Assembly: GCA_963815665.1 (NCBI GenBank)
Contig: CAWFHN010000014.1
Span: forward strand, 1-64,000
Direction of reading: 5' to 3'
DNA: 64,000 nt
Source: DASUPK01 sp963815665
GTDB lineage: Bacteria; Actinomycetota; Thermoleophilia; Solirubrobacterales; 70-9
Shown: in pieces, positions 51,419-60,388 of the stretch
Layout of the letters: the number at the start of each line of letters is the position of its first letter
How positions within the stretch are numbered: the stretch's first letter is position 1
Notes under the pieces: model-generated
Seen by the model: only the letters and a program-made list of their open reading frames with translations
Databases searched by the model: none
What the model was told of the DNA's origin: nothing
Program-made: the position numbers and the translations under genes

Positions 51419-51462
51419 GCGGGTCGTTCGAGTGGGGGCGATGGCCCGCTCGGACGACCCGC
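51419..51462. repeat. 18-bp RNA-type stem in intergenic spacer
   Basis: Arms 51419-51436 and 51445-51462 pair over 18 positions. The only two mismatches would be G-U wobbles in plus-strand RNA, and the loop is eight bases. It lies 40 bases after the small zinc-ribbon frame. Either a terminator or the core of a small RNA. Confidence 0.45.
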
Positions 51463-51565
51463 TCGGGCCGGCACTCCCTAACCGATGACCCGCGAGAACT
51501 CCTGCTTCGCACGGGCGCTGAGGTTTGGGCCCGGCGACCCGACTCTCGGGCGTATCCTGGCCTGT

Positions 51566-51796
51566 ATGAACCGTGAAGAAGCCGAAGCCCAGCGCGATCG
51601 GTTGTCGGACGAGCATCCTGAGGCAACCTGGTTGATTCGCGACGAGGGCACCGGCGCTTGGTCCATGGTCAGGATTGGACTACCTCAGCCGAACTCCGAG
51701 CGGGTCGAAACCACCGAGGAGCGGTCGAAACCGGCGCACGCGGATGACCCTCGAAGCGCTCAATCTCAGAACTTCTCCAACTGGGGCGTCGGCTAG
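51566..51796 (+). CDS. small conserved-type hypothetical protein
   Basis: 76 aa from ATG 51566: MNREEAEAQRDRLSDEHPEA, then TWLIRDEGTGAWSMVRIGLP and a polar C-terminal tail. The alternation of a charged helix and a Trp-rich strand pair matches a family of small actinobacterial proteins of unknown function that I recall only generally. No signal peptide, no Cys. Convergent with the 2-oxoglutarate dehydrogenase genes. Confidence 0.6.
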   Translation: MNREEAEAQRDRLSDEHPEATWLIRDEGTGAWSMVRIGLPQPNSERVETTEERSKPAHADDPRSAQSQNFSNWGVG

Positions 51797-51867
51797 CTGG
51801 TTCTCTGTCTGTTTGGCGACTTGTTCCGGAATAGCCGGAAGAACTCGCCAATTCCCTCGCGCGCCTT

Positions 51868-54800
51868 CTAAGCGGGGTCCGCGCGGCCCATCAGGGTCGT
51901 GAGGACGATCCGCTCCTGCTCCTTGGTGTGCGCCACGGCGTATCCCTCACCGGGGCTCGCGCGCGGCGGGCGGCCGATGTAGCCCAGCTCCACGCCCTCG
52001 GGCAGGAGCTCCGGCATGCGGCGCTGCATCACGGACCAGGCGCCCATGTTTCGCGGCTCCTCCTGGACCCAGACGATCTCCTTCAGGTTCGGATAGCCCG
52101 CGATCAGATCGGTGAGCTGCTCCTTGGCGAACGGATAGAGGAGCTCGGCGCGGGCGATCGCGACCTTCTCGACCTCCTGGCGCTTGGGAGCGGCGTCGAT
52201 GTCGTAGTAGATCTTGCCGCTGCAGAGGGCGAGGCGCTCGACCTTCTGCTTGCGGTCCTGGGCGTGCGGGTCGTCGAGCACGAACTCGAAGGAACCCGAG
52301 GTCAGGTCCTCCAGGGTGGACGTCGCGCGCGGCAGGCGCAGCAGGCCCTTGGGGGTGAAGACGACCATCGGCCTGGCCTTCTGGATGTGGGCCTGGCGCC
52401 GCAGAAGATGGAAGTACTGCGCGGCCGTAGACGGGTTGGCGAGCCGGATGTTGCCCTCGGCGGCGAGCTGGATGAACCGCTCGATTCGCGCGCTCGAGTG
52501 CTCGGGACCGGCGCCCTCGTAGCCGTGGGGGAGTAGCAGGGTCAGGCGGGAGGTCTGGCCCCACTTCGCCTCGGCGGAGGCGATGAAGCTGTCGATGATC
52601 ACCTGCGCCGCGTTGCCGAAGTCGCCGAATTGCGCCTCCCAGAGGACGAGGCTGTCGGGCGAGGCCGCGGAGTAGCCGTACTCGAAGCCGAGGCACGCCG
52701 TCTCGGAGAGCGGGCTGTTGTGGAGCTCGAGGGGTGCGTTGGCCTCGGGCAGGTTCTGGATGGGCGCGTAGCGGAGCCCGGTCTTCTCGTCGTGGAGGAC
52801 GAGGTGACGGTTGGAGAAGGTGCCTCGCTCGGTGTCCTGTCCCGTGAACCGCACGTGGACCTCCTCCGTCAGCATCGACGCCAGGGCGAGCGCCTCGGCG
52901 TGGCCGAACTCGATCCCGCCCTGATCCATCGCGTCGAGCCGCTTGGAGAGAGGCTTGCGGAGCTTGCGGTGGATGGTGAAGCTGTCCGGCACCCTGATGA
53001 GCTCCTCGTTGAGCGTGCGGAGCTTGTCCTCGGGGACGGCCGTCTCGACGCTCGGGCTGCGGGTGCGGTCGAGCTCGCCGGTGCCGGTCGCGGTCGGGTC
53101 GGCGTACTCGCCGGACTCGATCTTCTGGCGGAGCTCGTCGTGTGCCGACTTGAGCGCCTTCTGCCGCTCGCCGTTGCGCTCCTCGACCTCGTCCGGTGTG
53201 ACGATTCCCTCCTTGACCAGCTCCTGGGCGTAGAGCTGGCTGACCGGCGGGTGCTCCTTGATCTTGGCCGCCATCAGCGGCTGGGTGTAGGCCGGCTCGT
53301 CGGTCTCGTTGTGGCCCAAGCGGCGGTAGCCGATCAGGTCAATGACGACGTCGCGGCCCCAGCGCTCGCGGTAGGCCATCGCCAGGCGGACGGCGCCGAG
53401 GCAGGCCTCCGGGTCGTCGGCGTTGACGTGGATGATCGGGACGTTGAAGCCCTTCGCCATGTCGGCCGCGTAGGGGGTGGAGCGGCCCTCTTCCGGATCG
53501 GTCGTGAAGCCGATCTGGTTGTTCTGGATGATGTGGATCGTGCCGCCGGTCGCGTAGCCCTTCAGCGACTGGAGGTTGAGCGTCTCGGCGACCACTCCCT
53601 GCGCCGGAAACGCCGCGTCGCCGTGGAGGAGTACCGGGACGGCGGCCATCGGATCGTGTTCGAGGCGGCCGTTCTGCCGGTTCGTCTGCGAGGCGCGCGC
53701 CGCGCCGGTCACGACCGGATCCACGTACTCGAGGTGGCTCGGGTTCGGGTAGAGCCGAACGCCGATCTCGGAGTCGTCCCGAGTCTTGTAGACGCCGCCG
53801 TGACCGTAGTGGTACTTGACGTCGCCGGTGCCGCCGGTCGGGATCGCCGCCAGCGACTTGACCGCCTCGATCGCCTTGGCGCCCTCGAACTCGGCCAGGA
53901 TCGCCTCCACGGGCCGGGCGATGTTGTGCGCGAGGACGCTGAGCCGGCCGCGGTGGGCCATCCCGATCACCACGTCGTGCGCGCCCTCGGTGTGCGCCAT
54001 CTCGAAGACCTCGTCGAGCATCGGCACGACGGTGTCGAGACCCTCGACCGAGAACATCTTCTGGCCGAGGTACGCCTTCTCGAGATAACGCTCGAAGCCG
54101 AAGACCTGAATCAGGCGATCGAGCAGCATCCCCTTCTCTTCCGGATCCAGGGGCTTGCGGTGCCAGCCGGTCTCGATCATGTCCCGCAGCCACATCCGCT
54201 GCTGGTGCGAGGAGATGTGCTCGAACTGGTAGGCGATCGTGCCGCAGTAGGCCTCTCGCATCCGTGGGAGAACCTCGAGCAGGGTCTCGCCCTCCACGCC
54301 GATGCGGAGAATCTCCGCCGGGATCTGGGCCATCAGCTCGGGGGTGAGGTTGAGGTTCTCGGGCTGGATCGCGGGGTCGCCCTTGGGCTCGGATCCCAGC
54401 GGGTCCAGCCTGGCGGCGAGGTGGCCGTGGGTCCGGTAGGCCTTGAGCAGCGAGGTCGCTGCCTGAACGGCCTGGAGCAGCTCCATGTCGGGCTTGGCAC
54501 CGACCGACGGCGCCGGCTCGCCCGGGGCGCCCGCGGCCGACAGCGGCGGCGCGGAGGCGGAGGCGGCATGAGCGCTGGTGATGCTGGAGGGGTCGAGCCC
54601 GAGGTCGGTTGCCACCGACTCGTAGAACTCGTCCTCCCCCTGCAGCAGCTCCTCTATCCGGCGCAAGAAGGACCCGGACTCCGCCCCTTGGATCACCCGG
54701 TGGTCATATGTGGAGGTCATCGTCATCACCTTCGAGACCCCGAGCGCCCTGATCTTCTCCGGCGGAGCGTGCCTCCACTCGACCGGATAGGCGAGCGACC

Positions 54801-55545
54801 CGCAGGCGACGATCGTGCCCTGTCCCGACATCAGGCGTGGGACCGAGGCGACGGTCCCGAGGCCGCCCGGGTTGGTGAGGCTGATGTTGGTGCCCTGGAA
54901 GTCGTCGGCGGTGAGGCTGTTCTCCCGCGTCTTGGTGATCAGCTCCTCGTAGTAGGAGTGGAAGCCCTTGAAGTCGAGCCCGTCGGCTGCCTTGATGCAG
55001 GGCACCAGCAGGGAGCGCTGACCCTTGCGCTCGACGTCGACTGCGATGCCGAGGTTGATCCCGCCCGGCTCGATCACCGTGGGCTTGCCATCGCGCTCCT
55101 CGAAGGAGCGCCCCATCACCGGCCACTCCTGGGCGGCCTTGACGATCGCCCAGGCGATCAGATGGGTGAAGCTGACCTTCATGCCGCGCTCCTTGAGCAC
55201 CTCGTTGAGCGCCTTGCGCTTGGCGTCGAGCGTGTCCACCGCGAGCTCGCGGAACGAGGTGGCCGTCGGGACCGAGCGGCTCTCGTTCATGGCCTTGGCG
55301 AGCATCGCCGCGGGCCCGCGGAGCGGCTTCGCCTCGCCGGCCGCGGCGGCGGCGGGTGCGGCGCCGTCGCTCTCGCCTGAGAGGACGTCCGACTTGGTGA
55401 TCTTGCCGCCGGCACCGCTTCCCCTGACGCCCTTCAGGTCGACCCCATTCGCCTGGGCGGCGCGGCGGGCGACGGGGGTGGCGCTGACGCTGGTCGTCGA
55501 CGGCTCGCCGTCAAGGAGGTGAAGCGTCCGCGGAGCCGGCGCCAA
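51868..55545 (-). CDS. kgd: 2-oxoglutarate dehydrogenase multifunctional E2/E1 protein (Kgd/OdhA type) with PSBD
   Basis: About 1225 aa if begun at TTG 55545; the true N-terminus is unresolved. Order: peripheral-subunit-binding domain (SATPVARRAAQANGVDLKGV, GSGAGGKITKSDVL, residues about 20-56); E2 succinyltransferase core (about 75-315) with catalytic His in STYDHRVIQGAESGSFL; then a SucA-type E1. E1 has IGMAHRGRLSVLAHNIARP, HGDAAFPAQGVVAETLN, IIQNNQIGFTT and RRLGHNETDEPAYTQP. It converts 2-oxoglutarate towards succinyl-CoA. Actinobacterial OdhA/Kgd proteins normally lack the PSBD. The lipoyl domains lie upstream in another frame and would join by a net -1 shift between 55500 and 55596. Confidence 0.9.
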   Translation of the reverse strand: MAPAPRTLHLLDGEPSTTSVSATPVARRAAQANGVDLKGVRGSGAGGKITKSDVLSGESDGAAPAAAAAGEAKPLRGPAAMLAKAMNESRSVPTATSFRELAVDTLDAKRKALNEVLKERGMKVSFTHLIAWAIVKAAQEWPVMGRSFEERDGKPTVIEPGGINLGIAVDVERKGQRSLLVPCIKAADGLDFKGFHSYYEELITKTRENSLTADDFQGTNISLTNPGGLGTVASVPRLMSGQGTIVACGSLAYPVEWRHAPPEKIRALGVSKVMTMTSTYDHRVIQGAESGSFLRRIEELLQGEDEFYESVATDLGLDPSSITSAHAASASAPPLSAAGAPGEPAPSVGAKPDMELLQAVQAATSLLKAYRTHGHLAARLDPLGSEPKGDPAIQPENLNLTPELMAQIPAEILRIGVEGETLLEVLPRMREAYCGTIAYQFEHISSHQQRMWLRDMIETGWHRKPLDPEEKGMLLDRLIQVFGFERYLEKAYLGQKMFSVEGLDTVVPMLDEVFEMAHTEGAHDVVIGMAHRGRLSVLAHNIARPVEAILAEFEGAKAIEAVKSLAAIPTGGTGDVKYHYGHGGVYKTRDDSEIGVRLYPNPSHLEYVDPVVTGAARASQTNRQNGRLEHDPMAAVPVLLHGDAAFPAQGVVAETLNLQSLKGYATGGTIHIIQNNQIGFTTDPEEGRSTPYAADMAKGFNVPIIHVNADDPEACLGAVRLAMAYRERWGRDVVIDLIGYRRLGHNETDEPAYTQPLMAAKIKEHPPVSQLYAQELVKEGIVTPDEVEERNGERQKALKSAHDELRQKIESGEYADPTATGTGELDRTRSPSVETAVPEDKLRTLNEELIRVPDSFTIHRKLRKPLSKRLDAMDQGGIEFGHAEALALASMLTEEVHVRFTGQDTERGTFSNRHLVLHDEKTGLRYAPIQNLPEANAPLELHNSPLSETACLGFEYGYSAASPDSLVLWEAQFGDFGNAAQVIIDSFIASAEAKWGQTSRLTLLLPHGYEGAGPEHSSARIERFIQLAAEGNIRLANPSTAAQYFHLLRRQAHIQKARPMVVFTPKGLLRLPRATSTLEDLTSGSFEFVLDDPHAQDRKQKVERLALCSGKIYYDIDAAPKRQEVEKVAIARAELLYPFAKEQLTDLIAGYPNLKEIVWVQEEPRNMGAWSVMQRRMPELLPEGVELGYIGRPPRASPGEGYAVAHTKEQERIVLTTLMGRADPA

Positions 55546-56228
55546 CGGCTCCGAATGGGCGGGGCCGGCTCGAGGACGTCTCGAGGGCCCTTGGTCATCT
55601 CGGCGAGCGGCTTGCCGACGTCGATGGTCTCGTCGGGGCCGACCAGGATCTTGGTGATCGTCCCCGAGGCCGGTGCGGGGACCTCGGCGTCGACCTTGTC
55701 GGTCGAGACCTCGACGACGGTGTCGCCCTCCTCGACCGAATCGCCCTCGGAGACGTGCCACTCGAGGACCGTTCCCTCGGTGACCGACTCGCCCATCTCG
55801 GGCATCACGATCTCGAGGCCGCCTCCCTCGAGCTCCTTGCCGGCGGAGACGGAGGCGTCGTCGGTGGTAGCCGTGGTAGCCGTGGTCGCCGTGGGTGAGT
55901 CTCCGGCTCCGTTCGACTTGGCTTCACCGTCAGAAGAAGCGTCCTCGGGCGCTTCAACCTCCTTGGGCGGAGGGCCGCCGTTCGGGTCGATCTCGGCCAT
56001 CGGCTTGCCGACTTCGATCTCCTCGTCGGGCTGAACCAGGATCTTGGTGACCGTTCCCGAGGCGGGGGCCGGGACCTCGGCGTCGACCTTGTCGGTCGAG
56101 ACCTCGACCATCGTCTGGCCCTCCTCGATCGAGTCCCCCTGCGAGACATGCCACTCGAGCACGGTGCCCTCGGTCACCGACTCGCCCATCTCGGGCATCA
56201 AGAGCTGAACCTTCTGCTTAGTGGCCAT
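55434..56228 (-). CDS. two-lipoyl-domain protein, N-terminal part of the 2-oxoglutarate dehydrogenase E2
   Basis: 264 aa frame. Lipoyl domain 1 (residues 7-80) has the lipoylated Lys47 in EVSTDKVDAEVPAPASGTV; lipoyl domain 2 (138-211) repeats it with Lys178. A flexible Ala/Thr/Asp linker joins them. After residue about 220 the frame turns into Arg-rich sequence (RSRWRRLRGRFTSL) that is the out-of-frame reading of the PSBD region; the sensible continuation is in the -1 frame, encoded by the next gene. Either the gene is interrupted by a one-base loss (a CCCC run lies at 55561-55564), or two overlapping proteins are made. Start ATG 56226-56228. Confidence 0.85.
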   Translation of the reverse strand: MATKQKVQLLMPEMGESVTEGTVLEWHVSQGDSIEEGQTMVEVSTDKVDAEVPAPASGTVTKILVQPDEEIEVGKPMAEIDPNGGPPPKEVEAPEDASSDGEAKSNGAGDSPTATTATTATTDDASVSAGKELEGGGLEIVMPEMGESVTEGTVLEWHVSEGDSVEEGDTVVEVSTDKVDAEVPAPASGTITKILVGPDETIDVGKPLAEMTKGPRDVLEPAPPIRSRWRRLRGRFTSLTASRRRPASAPPPSPAAPPRRMGST

Positions 56229-56274
56229 TCCCCCTACTAACTGTATGAGGTTCCCAAGAGCTGCCTGCCAGGAA

Positions 56275-56556
56275 CTAACCGATTCGTGCGATCAGATCGA
56301 CCGCCGGCCAACCCTGCTCGCGGATGAACTCGCGGGTCGGGGCCGTCGTCTCGCAGAAGGCGCAGGAGATCACGTCCGAGAGGCCGACCGGCCCCGAGAT
56401 CGCGATCGGCACACCGCACTCCGGGCACGCGAGAGATCGCACGCCGAGCCAGGCACCCCGTGTCGCGGGCCGCTGCTCGACCCGGGCAGCCGCTGCGCGC
56501 AGCTTGTCCTCGCGCTCGGGATCCTGGTTGGCGGACGGATCGAAGAACATCCCCAT
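56275..56556 (-). CDS. small two-CxxC protein, possible zinc ribbon
   Basis: 93 aa from ATG 56554-56556 (GTG 56583 in frame upstream is an alternative). N-terminal MGMFFDPSANQDPEREDKLR, then LACPECGVPIAISG and ISCAFCETTAP, two CxxC knuckles about 21 residues apart, and a C-terminal helix EFIREQGWPAVDLIARIG. Probably a cytoplasmic zinc-binding protein. It lies directly upstream of the lipoyl gene on the same strand and is divergent from the acyl-CoA reductase. Confidence 0.6.
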   Translation of the reverse strand: MGMFFDPSANQDPEREDKLRAAAARVEQRPATRGAWLGVRSLACPECGVPIAISGPVGLSDVISCAFCETTAPTREFIREQGWPAVDLIARIG

Positions 56557-56647
56557 GAGTTGATTATTGCGCTGTCGCGGCACGGGCTCAGCGGCGGCGC
56601 ACGTCGTCGGTGTAAGTTCCCTGCAGTTGTGAAGGCGGAGGGGTGAG

Positions 56648-58654
56648 ATGAGCTATTTCGTCACCGGCGCGACCGGTTTCATCGGCCGCAACCTGGTCGA
56701 GCAGCTGCTCGAGCGCGAGGGGACGATCTACGTGCTGGTCCGCGAGGGCTCGCGCGGTCGCCTGGAGGAGCTCAGAAGCCGCTGGGGCGCGGACGAGGAG
56801 CGCATCGTGCCCGTGATCGGCGACCTCTCCCAGGAGCACCTCGGATGCGGCGATCGGATCTCAGAGCTGAAGGGGAAGGTCGATCACTTCTTCCACCTCG
56901 CGGCGATCTACGACATGACCGCCGACGCGGAGAGCCAGCGGATCGCCAACGTCGAGGGCACACGGGAGGCGACGAAGCTCGCCAAGGAGCTCGACGCGAA
57001 GCACTTCCACATGGTCAGCTCGATCGCGGCCGCCGGCCTCTACAAGGGCACCTTCACCGAGGACATGTTCGATGAGGCCGAGAAGGTCGACAATCACCCC
57101 TACTTCCAGACCAAGCACGAGTCGGAGGCCGTGGTCCGCGACGAGTGCGAGGTGCCGTGGCGGGTCTACCGGCCGGGAATCGTCGTCGGCCACTCAGAGA
57201 CCGGGGAGATGGACAAGGTCGACGGGCCGTACTACTTCTTCAAGCTGCTGCAGCGAGCCCGCAACGCCGTGCCGCAGTGGTTCCCGGGGGTCGGGATCGA
57301 GGGGCGCAAGATCAACATCGTGCCGGTCGACTTCGTCGCCAGGGCGATGGACCACATCGCCCACATCGAAGGGCTCGACGGGCGGGCCTTCCACCTCACC
57401 GACCCGAACCCGCTGACCGCGGGGCAGGTGATCAACACCTTCGCCAAGGCGGCGCACGCGCCCGAGGCGGTGATGCGGATCGACTCGAGGATGTTCGACT
57501 TCATCCCCAAGCAGGTGCGAGGCGGGCTCACCATGCTGCCGCCGGTCAAGCGCATCACCGACCAGGTGCTGGCCGACCTGGGCATTCCGCGCTCGGTCCT
57601 CGTCTACATCAACTACCCGACCGACTTCGACTCCACGAGGACGCAGGAGGCGCTCGAGGGCAGCGGCATCTCGGTGCCGCCGCTGCCCAGCTACGCCGCG
57701 CGGCTCTGGGACTACTGGGAGCGCAACCTGGATCCGGACCTGTTCAAGGACCGCTCGCTGTCCGGCGCGATCGGCGGCAAGGTCGTCCTGATCACCGGGG
57801 CCTCCTCCGGCATCGGCAAGGCCGCCGCGGTCAAGTGCGGCGCCGCCGGCGCGGAGGTGCTGCTCGTCGCTCGCACGCCCGAGAAGCTCGAGGAGACGAA
57901 GGCCGAGATCGAGGAGGGCGGCGGCACGGCACACATCCACCAGTGCGACCTCTCCGACATCGAGGACATCGAGCGGATGGCCAAGGAGGTGCTCGACCAG
58001 CACGAGCGGGTCGACATCCTCGTCAACAACGCGGGCCGTTCGATCCGGCGCTCGGTCGAGCTCTCCTACGAGCGCTTCCACGACTTCGAGCGGACGATGC
58101 AGCTGAACTACTTCGGCTCGCTGCGTCTGATCCTCAGCCTGCTGCCGGCGATGCGCAAGCGGACGAAGGGCCGCAAGGGCGGCCACATCATCAACGTCAG
58201 CTCGATCGGGGTCCAGACCCACACGCCCCGTTTCTCCGCCTACGTCGCCTCGAAGGCGGCTCTCGACGCCTGGTCGCGCTGCGTCGCCTCGGAGGTCGTG
58301 GACGACGGCGTCCACATCACCACGATCTACATGCCGCTCGTCAGGACCCCGATGATCGCGCCGACCAAGATGTACGACGCCTTCCCGACGATCACCCCCG
58401 ACATCGCCGCGGACATGATCACCAACGCGATGATCACCAAGCCGAAGAAGGTGGCGACCCGGCTGGGCAACTTCGGGGAGCTTCTCTACAACGTCGCGCC
58501 CAAGGCATCGGACGCGATCCTCAACACCGCGTACAAGCTCTTCCCGGAGTCGAGCGCCGCCAAGGGCAAGGACGACGGCAAGCCCGCCGAGGAGAAGGAG
58601 CTCTCAACCGAGGGCGTGGCCTTCGCGTATCTGATGCGCGGCGTGCACTGGTAG
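56648..58654 (+). CDS. two-domain fatty acyl-CoA reductase (FAR/AcrA1-like, alcohol-forming)
   Basis: 668 aa. Domain 1 (about 1-370) is an extended-SDR acyl-CoA reductase: YFVTGATGFIGRNLVEQLL, FFHLAAIYDMTADAE, MVSSIAAAGLYKG, YFQTKHESEAVVRDE (YxxxK) and VYRPGIVVGHSETGEMDKVDGPYYFFKLL. Domain 2 (about 375-668) is a classical SDR: VLITGASSGIGKAAAVK, ILVNNAGRSIRRS, NVSSIGVQTHTPRF, YVASKAALDAW. This tandem layout is that of bacterial acyl-CoA reductases making fatty alcohols (Marinobacter FAR, mycobacterial AcrA1). Its TAG overlaps the next GTG by one base, coupling it to an alkyl-DHAP synthase-like gene. GGAGGGGTG upstream. Confidence 0.87.
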   Translation: MSYFVTGATGFIGRNLVEQLLEREGTIYVLVREGSRGRLEELRSRWGADEERIVPVIGDLSQEHLGCGDRISELKGKVDHFFHLAAIYDMTADAESQRIANVEGTREATKLAKELDAKHFHMVSSIAAAGLYKGTFTEDMFDEAEKVDNHPYFQTKHESEAVVRDECEVPWRVYRPGIVVGHSETGEMDKVDGPYYFFKLLQRARNAVPQWFPGVGIEGRKINIVPVDFVARAMDHIAHIEGLDGRAFHLTDPNPLTAGQVINTFAKAAHAPEAVMRIDSRMFDFIPKQVRGGLTMLPPVKRITDQVLADLGIPRSVLVYINYPTDFDSTRTQEALEGSGISVPPLPSYAARLWDYWERNLDPDLFKDRSLSGAIGGKVVLITGASSGIGKAAAVKCGAAGAEVLLVARTPEKLEETKAEIEEGGGTAHIHQCDLSDIEDIERMAKEVLDQHERVDILVNNAGRSIRRSVELSYERFHDFERTMQLNYFGSLRLILSLLPAMRKRTKGRKGGHIINVSSIGVQTHTPRFSAYVASKAALDAWSRCVASEVVDDGVHITTIYMPLVRTPMIAPTKMYDAFPTITPDIAADMITNAMITKPKKVATRLGNFGELLYNVAPKASDAILNTAYKLFPESSAAKGKDDGKPAEEKELSTEGVAFAYLMRGVHW

Positions 58655-60279
58655 TGGCCACGGCGACTCGCCGGCTCAAGCACTGGGGCTGGGGCTACGA
58701 GGACCAGCAGCCCCAGCGCGACCAGGTCGAGGAGATCGCCAAGGCCGTCACCGACCGGCTCGGCTTCGAGGTCGACGAGATCGAGGAGCCCGTCCCTCTC
58801 GACGCGGTCGACCTGCCGGAGCCGCGCCTCGCGCCGCTGAAGGAGCTCGCCGAGATGTTCTCGGCCGAGCGCTACGACCGGGTGGCGCACTCCCTCGGCA
58901 AGGCATACCGGGACGTGGTGCGCGGATTCCGCGGCGAGTTCTCGAACCCGCCGGACCTGGTCGCCTACCCGGAGTCCGCCGAGGACATCGACGCGGTGCT
59001 CAACTGGTGCTCCGACGAGGGCGCCGCCGCGATCCCGTTCGGCGGTGGGACCAGCGTGGTCGGCGGGGTCGAGCCGCGTATGCGCGATGACTATCCCGCC
59101 GTGGTGACAATCGACCTGCGGCGGATGGACCGGGTGCTGGAGGTCGACCCCCTCTCCAAGGCCGCGCGGATCCAGGCCGGCGCCACCGGCCCGCGACTCG
59201 AGGAGCAGCTCCGCGAGCACGGCCTGACGCTGCGCCACTTCCCGCAGTCCTTCGAGTACTCCACGCTCGGTGGCTGGATCGCCACCCGCGCCGGGGGACA
59301 CTTCGCGACTCTCGAGACCCACATCGACGACCTGGTCGAGTCGGTGCGCGCTGTGACGCTCGACGGGGACTGGGAGAGCAGGCGGCTGCCCGGGTCCGGT
59401 GCCGGACCGAGTCCGGACCGGATGCTGATCGGGTCAGAGGGGATCCTCGGCGTGATCGTCGACGCCTGGGTTCGGGTTCGCGAACGCCCGACCCAGAAGA
59501 TCTCGTGCGGGATCACCTACGACGACTTTGACGCCGGAGCCGAGGCCATACGCGAGCTCTCCCAGTCGGGCCTCAATCCATCCAACTGCCGGCTGCTCGA
59601 TCCGACCGAGTCCGAGGTGACCTCCGCCGGGCCGCCCGGCAAGGCCCTGCTCGTCCTCGGCTTCGAGTCGGCGCACGTCCCCGTGGAGGACTCGATGACC
59701 CTGGCGCTCGACATCTGCCGGGACCACGGCGGCGAACCGGGCGATCTGAAGCGGAGCGAAGCCTCGGCGGGGGGCGACGACCCCGTGAACGCCTGGCGCA
59801 ACGCCTTTCTCCAGGCGCCCTACCTGCGCGACTCGCTGGTCGCCTGCGGCGTCCTCTCGGACACCTTCGAGACGGCGATCACCTGGGATCGCTTCCCCGA
59901 CTTCCACGCCGAGGTGATGGAGACGGCGAAGCGGGCGGTCGCCGAGGCGAGCGGCGGCGGCGCCGAGGGCCGCGGCTCCCCGCGAATCAGCTGCCGCTTT
60001 ACCCACGTCTATCCCGACGGCCCGGCGCCCTACTACACGGTGCTGGCGACGGCCAGGCGCGGGGACGAGGTCGCGCAATGGGACGCGATCAAGGCGGCCG
60101 TCTCGGAGACGGTGATCGATGCGGGCGGCACGATCACGCACCACCACGCCGTCGGTCGCGACCACCGGCCCTTCTACGACCGCCAGCGTCCCGATCCCTT
60201 CGCCGACGCCCTGCGGGCGGCGAAGCGCGAGCTCGACCCCAAATCGGTCCTGAACCCCGGCGTGCTGATCGACCCGTAG
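58654..60279 (+). CDS. FAD-dependent alkyldihydroxyacetonephosphate synthase-like enzyme (AGPS)
   Basis: 541 aa from GTG 58654. Begins LKHWGWGYEDQQPQRDQVEE, like AGPS (KWWGWG). FAD_binding_4 domain: AIPFGGGTSVVGGVEPR and the pyrophosphate-binding IGSEGILGVIVDAWVRV. C-terminal catalytic end: TITHHHAVGRDHRPFYDRQ with the HHHxxGxxH signature, then LDPKSVLNPGVLID. AGPS replaces the acyl group of acyl-DHAP by a fatty alcohol, forming the ether bond of ether lipids. The fatty alcohol would come from the coupled upstream reductase. The D-lactate dehydrogenase-like branch is the alternative, but the HHH motif favours AGPS. Confidence 0.85.
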   Translation: MATATRRLKHWGWGYEDQQPQRDQVEEIAKAVTDRLGFEVDEIEEPVPLDAVDLPEPRLAPLKELAEMFSAERYDRVAHSLGKAYRDVVRGFRGEFSNPPDLVAYPESAEDIDAVLNWCSDEGAAAIPFGGGTSVVGGVEPRMRDDYPAVVTIDLRRMDRVLEVDPLSKAARIQAGATGPRLEEQLREHGLTLRHFPQSFEYSTLGGWIATRAGGHFATLETHIDDLVESVRAVTLDGDWESRRLPGSGAGPSPDRMLIGSEGILGVIVDAWVRVRERPTQKISCGITYDDFDAGAEAIRELSQSGLNPSNCRLLDPTESEVTSAGPPGKALLVLGFESAHVPVEDSMTLALDICRDHGGEPGDLKRSEASAGGDDPVNAWRNAFLQAPYLRDSLVACGVLSDTFETAITWDRFPDFHAEVMETAKRAVAEASGGGAEGRGSPRISCRFTHVYPDGPAPYYTVLATARRGDEVAQWDAIKAAVSETVIDAGGTITHHHAVGRDHRPFYDRQRPDPFADALRAAKRELDPKSVLNPGVLIDP

Positions 60280-60388
60280 CGGCCGCCAGCCCGCTGTACT
60301 CAGGAGCGCAGGGCGAAGCCCGGAGCGACTTGTGATGGGCGGGCGCTTGCGGCCGCGACCTGATCGTGGCCTTTACCCTTCCCGGGTC

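Noticed and set aside
55546..55761. Start of the E2/E1 frame at ATG 55761
   Set aside because: Between 55596 and 55761 this frame is the out-of-frame shadow of lipoyl domain 2 and Arg-rich. Lipoyl motifs are intact in the other frame.
57145..58653. In-frame upstream extension of the AGPS-like gene through the acyl-CoA reductase
   Set aside because: The extension is Arg/Gly-rich shadow of the reductase. GTG 58654 overlaps the reductase stop and begins at the conserved N-terminus.
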